Assembly: GCA_009746045.1 (NCBI GenBank)
Contig: RPFO01001464.1
Coordinates: 154,001-202,184 of the forward strand
Direction: 5' to 3'
Source: Mesostigma viride
Taxonomy: Eukaryota > Streptophyta > Mesostigmatophyceae > Mesostigmatales > Mesostigmataceae
Length of the DNA: 48,184 bases
This document shows positions 32,464-42,635 of this stretch, piece by piece (within the stretch, counting starts at the first letter, position 1; each line of letters begins with the position of its first letter). A program made the translations under genes and the position numbers. The notes beneath the pieces were generated by a model. That model did no database searches. It saw nothing but the letters and a program-made list of their open reading frames with translations, and was not told the origin of the DNA.

Positions 32464-32510
32464 GACCCCTTCCTAGTGTGAGCAGTGGCTGCGATGGGCG
32501 TCTCTGGCCG

Positions 32511-33662
32511 CTACTCGTCGCTGCCAGCGGCGTCCTCCCCGTCGGCGTAGGGTCCAAACACTCTGCTAACGGGTCGCCCGTCTGCAGACTTCTCCACTGG
32601 GATCCGGGGCTCGCTCCCACTCGAGCGATCCCACTCAAGGTTCCTCACCCACCGCGTTCCACCACCCCGCTTGTCGTTGCAAGCCCCGCGACCACCGTAG
32701 TCGTGTTCGGGCTCTTGCGGGACGTGCAGCTCAGCACGACGTCGTGCAGCGTACCCTTCTGTGGTACCGTTGCCTTGATCTATCTGCTGAGATGAACGTT
32801 CGATGATCCCCTCTGGCTGATCAACGAATTGGTAATGGAAGTCTTCTGGCGTTACCTCCCGACCCGTGATGACCTCGACCACTGGATCGTGTGCGTCTGG
32901 TTCCGCCGCCCGCGGTGTGTCGAGTGTTGACCAAATCCCAAATGGTCGTGTGGTTATCACCCACCGGTCTGCGTTACCCCGTGACTCCTGCAAAAGAATG
33001 TTCACGAGGTGTTCGCACGTTTGTGAAACCACCTCTGTCGTCGACCAGGGGTTGTCGACTTCGCGCGCCTGCGCTTGCCTGATCACGTCCGGGACTTCAA
33101 CTCCCGCGCCCAGCACAGACGTTGCCACCTGATGGTTGAACAGTCGCGCTGCTCCCAGTCCAATGGCCACGATCTGGCCCAGTGCCTCCCGCGCCAAATC
33201 CAGCTGCGACACGGTCACGTGCCCGCCCTGGTGAGCCACCTCCAGACCGTAAATGGTCGAGGACAGCTCGTCCCGTATTGACACAAACTTTTCGACGGCC
33301 TCTCGCGACAATTCGCCGGGAGCTGTCGAAGCCTCAATCTGCATCACAATGGGGTCGCTCGCCGCCGGCCCTGCTGCAGTTCCGCAAACTGCTACCCAAC
33401 CTTTCTTCGCCAGCCCCCTTGCCAGGTACGCCGCCTGGACGAAGGTTGATGCGGTGCTCGGATGAGCGTAGGGATGAAAAGGTCGTGATCGCTCCGGGGC
33501 TCCTACCCGAAGCTGCGGCTGCGAGCTCTGGCTTTGCGAAGGCTCAATGGCCTGTTCCCTCGGCACGAACTGGACATGAAGAAGTAAGGAGACAATAATA
33601 CGAGTTAGAAAGAGCTCCCAACGGGTGTGAGCTCTTGGTCTTTCACAGCGCGTCCTAGCCAA
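32511..33662 (-). CDS. Upstream ORF (383 codons) of the third retrotransposon
   Basis: A single uninterrupted frame runs to a TAG at 32511. The first 30 or so residues may not be coding, since a CTTCATGTCCAG acceptor-like site precedes the QAIEPSQSQSSQPQL region. The middle is helical and mostly hydrophobic-patterned (VQAAYLARGLAKKGW, LSREAVEKFVSIRDELSSTI, DLAREALGQIVAIGLGAARL). The C-terminus is charged and acidic (VFGPYADGEDAAGSDE). No known family. It lies upstream of, and in the same direction as, the Gag at 23434-24662, with the CACTA element between. If the CACTA element is ignored, its frame stays open after the TAG to a second stop near 24717. Alternatively it is an unrelated host gene. 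Confidence 0.5.
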   Translation of the reverse strand: MARTRCERPRAHTRWELFLTRIIVSLLLHVQFVPREQAIEPSQSQSSQPQLRVGAPERSRPFHPYAHPSTASTFVQAAYLARGLAKKGWVAVCGTAAGPAASDPIVMQIEASTAPGELSREAVEKFVSIRDELSSTIYGLEVAHQGGHVTVSQLDLAREALGQIVAIGLGAARLFNHQVATSVLGAGVEVPDVIRQAQAREVDNPWSTTEVVSQTCEHLVNILLQESRGNADRWVITTRPFGIWSTLDTPRAAEPDAHDPVVEVITGREVTPEDFHYQFVDQPEGIIERSSQQIDQGNGTTEGYAARRRAELHVPQEPEHDYGGRGACNDKRGGGTRWVRNLEWDRSSGSEPRIPVEKSADGRPVSRVFGPYADGEDAAGSDE

Positions 33663-34250
33663 TGTTGCAAGGCAGCAACCTTAAATCTGTTCACCAGGCC
33701 ACGACCACAATGGGCACTTCCACGACCAAGGTGGCACCCACGGTTCGTGCTTTCCGAGATAGCTGGTCATCCCCCATGACCAAGCTATATCCTTGCGTTG
33801 TTCCTCGTTCCCATCGGCGTGACGAGGCACGTGCAGGCGTGCAAGCAAATCCTCAACGTCCACTGGCATCAGTGCAGAGCCAGGACGAACTGGATTTGCC
33901 TAGACTCTGCAACCTAGGAAGTACAGGACCTGTCACAAGCCTGCAAGGCCTAGTATCCTTGCAGACCTGTGCCAGCTCCAGTATTCCACCAGTCACAGGC
34001 TGCTGCTCCTCTGATCTACGTGGACCACAGTCACGTGATAATCAGGCTAAGCCTGTGCAGGCACGGCCTGCCACGTGTCCTGTCCACTATACCAGAGGAC
34101 TGCACCCTAGTCGGCCACGGATGGCTAGGACTTCGGGACTTGATATCTTTCTTGTCCCTTAATTGTCTGTTTCAGGCGGTCAGCACGGCGTTGGAAAGGT
34201 CTTTCCAAACTGCATCCACTTAGCATATTGGTTGCCCAAAATGCTAACTG
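33663..34250. other. Boundary region between two divergent retrotransposon fragments
   Basis: No gene is recognised. The region would have to contain the 5' ends, and perhaps LTRs, of the third element (-) and the outer element (+). I could not find a matching copy elsewhere in the window, so LTR limits are unknown. Near 34030-34075 lie CACGTG and repeated GGCTAAGCCTG and AGGCACGGCCTG palindromic words. Confidence 0.35.
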
Positions 34251-35344
34251 ATGGAAAGCATAAAGCTTGCGCGGGTGGTGCGTAGACCCGTGGAGCCCAT
34301 CGGAGGACAACAAATGTCCGATGATGAGGTCTCCGATACTGCCAGTCTTCCCAACGGGGAGACTGAGATAACCCTCACCCCAGCGCTCCTGGCGGTGGAG
34401 CAGGCCGCGCTGGTGGCCAACGAAGAACGCCGAGCGAGGCAGCGTGACCGGGAAGTCTGTCGCGAGACGGCTTTTCGGCTCGCCGCCAAGCGGCAGGAAT
34501 ACGAGGAGGAGGCCGCCCGTCGCCTGGCAACCCACCAGGCGATGGCGGCGGCGTACCGCGAGGCAACTCAGCGGCTACGCGACCTTCTCACCAATGCTGA
34601 TTATCCGATGGAATACTCGGATGGTCAAGACCAGGCTGGCCGAGCTTGCTCGGTCAGCTCACTTTAAAGCTATGTCCTCCCTAACCCAATCAAGGGTAAC
34701 GGAGGCCATACTGGCTAAGCATGGGGTGGTGGCTGAAACTGCCCCCCCGCTGGAAGCCACCAAGGGACCCTCTCCTCCCCCACCCTTGCAATCTAAGGAG
34801 GGCCTTCTGGTCTTGGCCCAGGGGAAGGGCAAGGCCCAAGAATTCAATGTCAAGGAGGCCATGATCATGGGCAACCCCCTCCCTGACATTCAGGACTATG
34901 GATGAGGCGGCCTTTCAGGCTGCCCTCCGAGAACATGAGGTACGCAAGGAGATGAAAAGGCTCCTCAAGGAGGAGGCAGCGAGGAGAGCGGCGGCAGACA
35001 TCCCTGCCCGCCCCTCCACCGCTGGGGCTGGACCTATAGTGGGGTCAACCGGACCCCCCCGGCCTCCCCCCGGGCCACCACGGCCCCCCCTCCCCCTCCC
35101 CCACCACCCCAGGTTCACCCTGTGGGTTGGGGCCCCCTCCCCACCCAGGGGGGGGTGCCAGGACCCCAGGAGGCCCTGGGGGGAGGTCCAGAGGTGCCCA
35201 GGGCACCCACCCAACCTGCTGAGGCCCCCCCAAGGGCGGGGGATATACAAGAACAGTTAGCCATTCTACAGGCTCAGCTGGCCTCTTTGCAAGACCAGCA
35301 GTTAACAGCTAACCAGCTGCAAACTGTGGAGGGCCTGCGCGCCC
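34251..35344 (+). pseudogene. Outer element: N-terminal ORF and first part of Gag
   Basis: Successive frames encode MESIKLARVVRRPVEP, an acidic part (SDDEVSDTASL), a long Arg/Glu coiled coil (EQAALVANEERRARQRDREV to about ATQRLRDLLTNAD), then LAELARSAHFKAMSSLTQSR and VKEAMIMGNPLPD. Next come MDEAAFQAALREHEVRKEMK, a Pro/Gly-rich stretch, and AILQAQLASLQDQQLTANQL up to the insertion. Frame changes fall near 34620, 34890 and 35110, the last in a C/G-rich tract. The reading frame at 35344 is the same as that resumed after the right target duplication at 43323, so this is the N-terminal part of the Gag continued at 43324. Confidence 0.6.
35340..35344. repeat. Target-site duplication, left (CGCCC)
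   Basis: CGCCC directly precedes the left LTR of the inner element and is repeated at 43319-43323 directly after the right LTR. A 5-bp duplication is usual for LTR retrotransposons. Confidence 0.9.
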
Positions 35345-36049
35345 AGTTAACGTTTTTATGAAACGCAATGTGTAGGATATGGTTGCAATGCAGCAAATAT
35401 GTGTGAATATGGTTGGAAACGGAGCTTTGTTAAATTGTATAGGCTTACAGCACTCGGGCACGTGAGTGCTTGTACACGAGTTTGCCAAGTCAAGGCAACA
35501 CACGTGAGGCGGGCTCGCAAGAGATCTGCCCAAATGGCACTGGCCCTTTTCGGTCTATTCTTTATATACTTGTGCACTGTGCTTGCTAGTCCTGAGCAGC
35601 CCAGAATGCCTGCTCAGTAATAACACTCCCGGTACAGTATTCACTACTACCTGTACAGCGCCCAGTTCCTATACAGTAGGTCTGCCATACAGGCACAGTG
35701 ACCACAGAGCACAGTCCACAGTGACTATTGCATCTGCACCTAGGACTAAGCCTGCGGTACCAACAGACCACAGGTTAGGTTCCTATTTCCTGCGTACGAC
35801 GTATTAATCCAATACCGTCGTAGGTTCAGCACCTAATTCCTGTCAGCCCAGGAATTACTGTCGACCCCATATGTCGTCGGCAAATATTCACGTCCGACTT
35901 AGACGAACAGCCGGCTCGCGCTCGCGCGCGACCGGGAAGTCGGAACGCCATAACTTTCTTGATACTTGTCGGAATGAACTCGTTCCGGTGCCGCTGGAAT
36001 CGCAGAGATATGCCGAATCAGGATCACGCCGATGCGCTTGGCGTTAACT
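35345..36049 (-). repeat. 3' LTR of inner element (705 bp)
   Basis: Starts AGTTAACG and ends CGTTAACT on either strand. Compared with the other LTR, the half near 35345 carries many substitutions and indels, while the half near 36049 is almost identical. Confidence 0.9.
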
Positions 36050-36068
36050 CCAATCCTTTCTTTTCTTG
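36050..36068 (-). promoter_or_regulatory. Polypurine tract of inner element
   Basis: On the minus strand, AAGAAAAGAAAGGATTGG lies directly next to the 3' LTR. This is the usual place for plus-strand DNA priming and confirms the minus orientation. Confidence 0.8.
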
Positions 36069-36785
36069 AGCTGTAGCAGCTCACACAAGTCTACATACAA
36101 ACACACACAATGGGTACTGGACATCCTCCCCGACTACAAGTCACAACCCGCTGGGCATGACAGTCAGCTTGGATTCCTTATTATATGTACATAGCACCCA
36201 TACTGGTTCAGGAGCACAAACAAATTACAATGAGTCCCTATCCCTTCACGGGAGGCTCGTTGTGTTACCCATGTACAAGAGGTTGGCAAACTGTGGCAGC
36301 CCATAGGTGTTCAGCTAAGAACTTGAGAAGTATGTACAACCTTCAGGACCTTAGGCGAAACCCCACAGATCACCCACAACAGCTCATCAGAAAACATTGC
36401 TGACCCCCAGACGGGAGTCGGCGCCGGTCTGCTGCCCCTTATCGAACCAGACACAACATCTACGCGAAGCACATGCAAAACACAAGCTCCTATACTCATT
36501 CCAACCGTGGAAAATCAGGGGACCTGTCGCCACCTCACCAGCATGGTGGATGGGTCAGCCAGTCCGTGAAACTCCGCCTTAAGACGGCACCAGGGAATCG
36601 AACCCCGCCCACAAACCACAGATCTGGGGAAACCTCAGACTGAGATGAAAACCCCAGATAGACATCTCTCCATCAGAGACAATGTCAGACATTCCCACAC
36701 CAGAGACATGTCTCACCCCTCAAGATTATGTACAATCAAGCTCCCAGCCTGATATCCAGAGACTTAAGCACCCAGCTCTCAGCTT
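36069..36785 (-). other. 3' non-coding part of inner element
   Basis: About 700 bp between the RNase H stop and the polypurine tract with no ORF of note. It contains a T-arm-like sequence at 36585-36609 that I do not accept as a tRNA. Confidence 0.6.
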
Positions 36786-39700
36786 TTAGACAGATAGACC
36801 GACTTGACAGTCAGCATTCATGAGCTTCCTCAGTACATTGTACTGGGCTGGGGCCTTGTGTGGCAGCTTGGTCAATGCATCAGCAGGGTTTTCCTCGCCA
36901 GGGATATGCTTCAAGTCAACCAAACTGGCCAACTCCTTCAGCAACAAATAATCCAGGTCCCGGCTTCTGGCCAGCTGCTTGTGAACAAACTGGACCATAC
37001 CCATGCTGTCTGTTAGCAAAAACGTCTCCATCTGCAAGGTCCAAGGGGTAACTGAAGCCAGCTCCAGCATTAACTCCTTTATGTACAGCTGGACTGGATC
37101 CCCTCGCATATGGCCCTGCATTCTGCCACATCTGAACTGATACAGACCCTCTTCTGCAGTCTGCTGTACCAGCTGAACAAACTTGCCCTGCTCTGATAAA
37201 AAGCAAACAGAGCAGCAGATCTCCCCCTGACCTTGGTAACCTGGCGAGCATCCATGGAACTGTCAACAAAGATCTCCAAGGTGATAGGCTGGGCAAAGTC
37301 AATCCCAGACAAAATCAGATCAGGGGTACTCTCCACCAACCGGGCTATGACTCGAGGCTTCTCATCCTCAAGCACCTCATCAGGCATTCTGCTATGGACC
37401 ATCAAAGACGGACCACAGATGCTGGCAAACCAGGCCCACATGCCTCTCAACTCAGGTCCTGCAGCCTGGGTGATCTTCTCTGGCAAGGCCTTCACAATGG
37501 TCTGTTTATAATCTCCTCCAGCCTGAAGCCTGATACTCCACTCCCCATCCCTCCTGAACAGGGTAGCCTGCATTCCACAGAACACTACAGGCTTGTTGGG
37601 CTCCTGCCACAGCTCCTTGCCCAGTGAAAACTTGCCACTGATGACAGGAATAAACTTCTTCAGCCAGGTCGTGGGGGCTAGCAAATGCAGATCATCTCCA
37701 TGCAAACTAGCATACACTGGCAGACCCTCCCATTGGGCCAGCAGCAAACAGGGATCAACTGAAGACACTCTCAAGCCACACTCACTGATCAGAGCTTCCT
37801 GCAGCGTGAGTCTCCAGATGATTGGGCTCGACCTGAGTCCTTCCAGGCCCTTCAGAATAACCAGGAATTGTTGATGCAGCTCCAGCTTCCAGATGGCAGG
37901 CACCTCAACACAGTAAGGCTCATCCTGCTTCCACACCCTCCTGGCCACTTCTGGATCAGATTTTAAAAATGCCCTCTTGAAGTCCAGCAGCACTGATGAC
38001 ATAGCTGCTCCCCTGTTCAGCAACCCCACGTAGAGACATAGCAAAATTCTCCATGTGTCGTGTAGCATCCCTGGCGTGTACAGCTCCTCTCCTGGCAGAC
38101 TCCCCGTGCCGTGATACTCATTCAGGACAGGCCTGACATGGGGCACTGATACCTCATCCACAACCTTCCTCTTCAGCACAAATCTCAAAGCAAGCTTCCT
38201 TGATGCTGGGGGACGTCTGTCTGTTGGTGCAGCACACTCAAACTGCAACCACTCCTCCAATGCCTTGGAGAAGGCGAGCTTCCAAGCCTCAAACAAAGTA
38301 GGCGAGCTCATCTCTTGGACCAGCTGGTCATATGTCAAAGGAGAGTGTGCAGCAAGGCTCCTGTGAGTTATGCCAATACTGCTGGGGTGCAACACAGCTG
38401 GAATCACCAAACTGGCCGCTGGGGGCACCTCCCCTTCATCCCATTTTACACCCTTGACCGGCTTGGCCCTGCACCTGACTGGAAATGTTGTCCTGAAATT
38501 TTCTAGGGGAATCATCCCCCAGCCATCTCTTCTCAGAGCTGTAGCTCTGATAGAAATCCCAGGATTGCCCAGAAAATTCTGACCCAAAATCACAGGGCCA
38601 TCATAGTCCTCTAGGACAAGGAAGGTCACATCCACACCCATGACAGGGGCAGTAACCTCTCCCAACACCCTTAGATGCGTCCTACCACTGAAATCAGACA
38701 CCCAGGGGCAACTTGGTTCTCCGACCAGCAGTTCTCCTGTATGCTGAGGTCCCATGACAGAAACCTGTGCATTGGTATCTATCTCCATGGCAGCTACCTC
38801 AGGTTCATCCAACTGGACAAGCTTGGACACCTTAGGCTCCTTCTTGGCTCTTTGCAAAGCCTGTACAATATCTGATAGACGCACACCCCTAGGCCTGGTG
38901 TCGGGCCGTTCCGGAGGTGCAGCCTGTCCGCCTGCTTGCCCAACCACCGTATGTGAAGGTACCCCAGGGGCCGGGCCAGGGTCACCCTGAGGGCTCGATA
39001 CAGCTGTAGCACCCTGATCAGGAAGCTCCACGTCACCCCCGCCTTGTACACCAGCGGGCACCTGGAAGAGGTCTCCTTGATTACCTCCCCGGGGACGGAT
39101 CTTTGACCAGGACAGACGGTGCACTGCTTGGGAGCCATCAATGGCCACCCAGCACTTATGGCCAGCGGCTTCTACTCGGGTCACCACCCCATCATGCCAG
39201 CTGCCACGTTTCCCTGGAAAGCTTGGTTCCTTCCACACAACAACCTGTTGTCCAACGTTAGGTTCTAGGACACTCCAGCCCTTGTCTTTCTGCCTCAGCT
39301 TGAGGAACTTGGCCTCTAGCTTCTCCTTCCATGCCTGCTCAGCATCAGCTGGCAGCATCCTGGTATGCAGCATAAGAGGATTGATGGCAATGTCACCAAA
39401 GAACATGGGAGTCCTCAGGTTCAGCCTATCCTCCACAGAACGTAGCCATGCAGATGTCACAATGGCAGATGACGTCCTTGGAATCCTCTCCACCAGCAGC
39501 ACAGTCTTGATCTCTTGGATGGCTCTCTCCACCACCCCTTGCTGGCCGTGGCTCTCCCTGGGTGTAATCAGCAACTCTGGAAACTCTGGCAGGTTCTCAC
39601 AGCACTCAAACTGAATGTCACACTGCAACAACTCCAACCCAGGGTACCTGCTCCTTGTCAACTTCAGAGCAGCAATCAATGTAGGCTTCTCCATGTCAGG

Positions 39701-40375
39701 CAGGATCTCTAGGGTCTTGTACTTGGTATATCTGTCCACTGCCACCAGCAGCTTCAAACCCCTGATTCTCTGAATATCTACCTGCACATGGCCTGGCTGC
39801 AAAATAGGAGTCCTGGCATGAGACTGCTTGGGCTTTCTAGCAACTAGCCTGCACTTGCAAGCTTGAGCAACCTGTTGGCAGATGGAGTACAACTCACTTC
39901 CTCCCAGCCGTCTAGCAACTTGCAAAGACTGAGCTGCATGGCCAAACATGGTATGCAACCTTGAGGCAATGTCATACAAGAGAGAAAATCTTTTATTGTC
40001 ATTATTAGCACTCAAGGTATGTACAGATCCCTTATGTACAGGAGGCACCAGGGTCGTGCCTGTCAGACTGTCTCCAGCCCTATCCTCATCCTGACCATCC
40101 TGTGCCAGTCCTGCACGGTCAGAATGCTTCTGAGATCCACCTGGGTCCACATCACCAGGTCCTACCTCAGGCTCAGCACCGCCATGGCGGGCACGTTGGC
40201 GAGTAACCACTGCAGCTACAGCTGGCATACTCTCTGTGGTAACCAAGCTTGCCCCATCGTGTCCAATAGGCTCTTTCACTAGAGCATGGGGCTGCCCCTC
40301 ACTGCCGTCACTAGCAGCTACATTACACACCCCTGGGGGCACCCTCCAGGGTTCAGGGATGTGTGCAGGCTCAAG
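36786..40375 (-). CDS. pol: Inner element Pol: integrase, protease, RT, RNase H
   Basis: Reading down from 40375, the frame is open to 37079, then continues in a second frame 37121-36786 after one frame change. Numbering from 40342: integrase zinc-binding residues H130, H135 and C162/C164; catalytic D189, D242, E272 (GVVERAIQEIK); a C-terminal KRGSWHDGVVTRV part; an aspartic protease with DTNAQVSV at 522 and VILGQNFL at 584; RT from LALRFVLKR (717) through LLDFKRAF (785) to HGDD (881); RNase H with IFVDSSM (1025), SSDVAECRAI and, in the second frame, HIPGEENPADALTK. Protease after integrase departs from the usual copia order. DTNA replaces DTGA, and HGDD replaces the usual YVDD. The frame is the same as that of Gag, separated by TGA at 40376-40378. 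Confidence 0.85.
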
Positions 40376-41495
40376 TCAATGATCAGCAGCCTTGCCCTTG
40401 CCCTTATCCTGGGATGGACCAGCCTTGTCCTTGCTGCCACCCTGAGCTGGCTTGCTCTGACCTTCCTGCCTCAGGTACGAGGGACACTCATTCCTGAAGT
40501 GACCCTTCCCCTGGCAGAAATAACATTCCACCTGACTGATGTCCCGTGAGGTCCCACTGCTGGGCCCAGCCTTGGGAGGACCACCCACCCTCTTGAAGTC
40601 AAACTGGGACTGTGGATGTCCCGACTTCGGCGGGGTCCCCCGTCCAGCCCTTCTGTCACGCCCCCTCCTGGACCTTCCTCGACCCCTTGAAGAGGTCTCA
40701 GGCCCTCTCGAGGACGCTGGGCCCCCGTGGCCCGATCCCCTCATGGACTTAACCGGGTTCAGTGGCCTCCTCATCCCCTGACGAGGGCGCTTACCACCAC
40801 GTACTTGCCGCTGAAACACTCATACAACTGGTCCGTCATGGCTGCCCAGCCATGGACCTGTCGCATGTGGATGGTCACATTATCCATGGTGACCGGATCC
40901 AGCTGCAGCGACTTGAGAAAGTCGCCCATGGCCATCCGATCTGCGACGAAGAAGCCCTTGGCCATGGCGTCCTCCCTCAGCTTGACGAAGTCTTCAAAGG
41001 CGTGGACCACTAGCTGCCCCTTGATGGGCTTGTAGTCCAGGTATTCTTGCTTCAGGTGGGACCCATCTATGGTCCTCTTGTCACTCAGGAACGACCTGAG
41101 TCGCGTCATAAACGCCGTCCAGGTGTCCCCCGCCGTGTGTCGCTCCCGAACAAACTTGAACAGCCGCCTCGCCGACTGCCTTATGTAGGCACTAGACGCC
41201 AGGATGCGAAGCTTGTCACCGTGTATATCTCCGTGTACAAGTTCATGTCCTCTAACATCCTCTCAGCATCCCGGGGCTGCCAATTGTCCTTGATGGACTG
41301 AAACTGGCCTAGCACCGCGTACCCCTCAGCCACGGTCGGTCGCTTAGGCGCCGCTTGATCTGCGGCTGGCGCGTTCTGACCGCCCTGCGATCCTTGGCTC
41401 TGATTATCTGGCACCAGCCTGGTCTCCCAGCGCCTGGCCGTCCCCGCGTCCATCGCGTCCATCGCGTCCATCCATCCCAGCGCCGCGCCGCGCAA
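40376..41495 (-). CDS. gag: Inner element Gag with zinc knuckle, two frame changes
   Basis: Frames run 41495-41181, 41215-40771 and 40819-40376. The first has ERMLEDMNLYTEIYTV; the second LRILASSAYIRQSARRLFKF, AFMTRLRSFLSDK and GFFVADRMAMGDFLKSLQL; the third an Arg/Gly/Ser-rich basic part and CYFCQGKGHFRNEC, a C-x2-C-x4-H-x4-C nucleic-acid-binding knuckle. It ends KGKAADH-TGA, after which the same frame continues as Pol. Gag packages the RNA in a particle in the cytoplasm. The capsid-like segment matches the Gag at 23434-24662. The two frame changes would inactivate it unless they are assembly errors or programmed. Confidence 0.75.
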
Positions 41496-41714
41496 AGCCC
41501 ATAAAGCCGCTTGTTGGTTGATAGCTCCTCACTCCATGATGGCCTCTGTTCAGATCTGCTACAGCCAGCCAAGTGGCCAAGCAGCAATTAAAGCAATATA
41601 AGCTACTGAACAAGAAAGGAAAGTGCCAAGTGTTACCACTCAGGCAAGACCACCACGGCCCCCAGGCGCGTCCTGGTTCTCCTTGTCGCTGTCTGTCGCT
41701 GTCGCTCACCACAA

Positions 41715-42443
41715 TCAGCTCTGGCACCCTGCTACCGCTGCGCCGTCGTCGACCCGCTGTCGGCCCGCGATGACTGAATCGTCACCGTTGGTATAGTAGA
41801 CAGGTGACAACCCGTCGTTGGCACCCCGCGGATTGTATCTTGGCACCTCGTGGTCGCCAAGTGCCTCGTCGCCTAGCCCAGCGACCCCCTGCTCCCACCT
41901 CAAGGTCACTATCGTACCAAGAGGGCAAACTCTTCCCAACGCGTCACACGAACGCGAAGGGGGGGGCAGTTCCTGAAAAGGAACCTTGCTCGCTCCGGAA
42001 ACCTGCCGACTCTTGCCGCCGCTGTCCTCCGGTGATGGCTTCCGCTGTCGCCCCGACCTCTGCAAGCCGCCTGTAGTGCTCCGCTCCGCGTCGTTCACGC
42101 CTAACTGGTCCCGCTGCAACACCCTCGTCGCCGATTACGCCTGCGAAAGTACGTGGTACACCCGCACCCGCTGCTGTCGGCACAAACTCGTGTCGCACTG
42201 CGCCAGCTGCCTCCGCAACCTCTCCTCGCCTTGCCGCCAACTCCGTCCGCACCGCTCAGCTACTGCTGTAATCACCGTCTGGATGCCGACCAAACCGTGA
42301 AGCTCCTGCTCGAGGTCGTCGATGCTCCGGTGCTCCGGAATGACGATGGTTTGTACGTGCCGCAGAATTCGCTCCCAATCTTCGACCTGGTCGTCGACGA
42401 ATTGCACGAAGCTGCGATTAACAGGCGGACGATCTGCAAGCAA
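41715..42443 (-). CDS. Inner element upstream ORF, unknown
   Basis: One minus-strand frame is open from 42443 to 41715 except for a TAA at 42135. It starts with a helical part (VDDQVEDWERILRHVQTI, RSIDDLEQELHGLVG, GEERLRRQLAQ) and continues with charged, Ser-rich residues, ending in an acidic part near NGDDSVIAG. A CTTTCGCAG acceptor-like site lies next to the TAA, so the stop may fall at an intron edge. No family is recognised. Elements two and three carry comparable ORFs before Gag, so it is likely a real element gene. A second overlapping frame (42252-41944) is also open and could be the true one in part. Confidence 0.4.
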
Positions 42444-42635
42444 TAAAGATAGATCCGAACGACACGACGCAATTCAGGCGAAATCGAACCCCAGCAGACT
42501 GCCGAAACCGGAAATCCTGCTGCCGTTGTTCTTCCTGCACCATTCACCACCGGACGAGCTTCTCGCGTCGTCAACGCTGCACACCGCAACCGCAACGACC
42601 CTCCTGGCCGTTCCGCTGAGACTGGTTGTAATTTG

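Larger units (their letters stand above)
24809..32478. mobile_element. 7.67-kb CACTA (EnSpm/CMC)-type transposon
   Basis: The ends read CACTAGGAAGGGG at 24809 and its exact complement ending at 32478. Similarity continues inward through TGTGACATTTTGTGATATTTT with two mismatches. Both ends hold dense subterminal repeats of the same TGTGACA/TTTTGTGA words, the known architecture of CACTA elements, whose subterminal repeats bind the transposon-encoded protein. The flanking dinucleotide is TG on both sides (24807-24808 and 32479-32480), a possible 2-bp target duplication; 2 to 3 bp is usual. No transposase was recognised, so the copy is probably non-autonomous. Two gene fragments inside are listed separately. 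Confidence 0.8.

Noticed and set aside
32478-33598. Plus-strand ORFs opposite the 383-codon ORF
   Set aside because: Shorter, overlapping and without family resemblance; the minus frame is longer and uninterrupted.
34915-35260. Gly/Pro-rich ORFs on both strands
   Set aside because: They come from the C/G-rich linker of the outer Gag and have no independent support.
36585-36609. tRNA-like T-arm on the minus strand (GGGGTTCGATTCCC)
   Set aside because: No matching acceptor strand, A box or anticodon arm was found upstream; it lies in the 3' non-coding part of the inner element.
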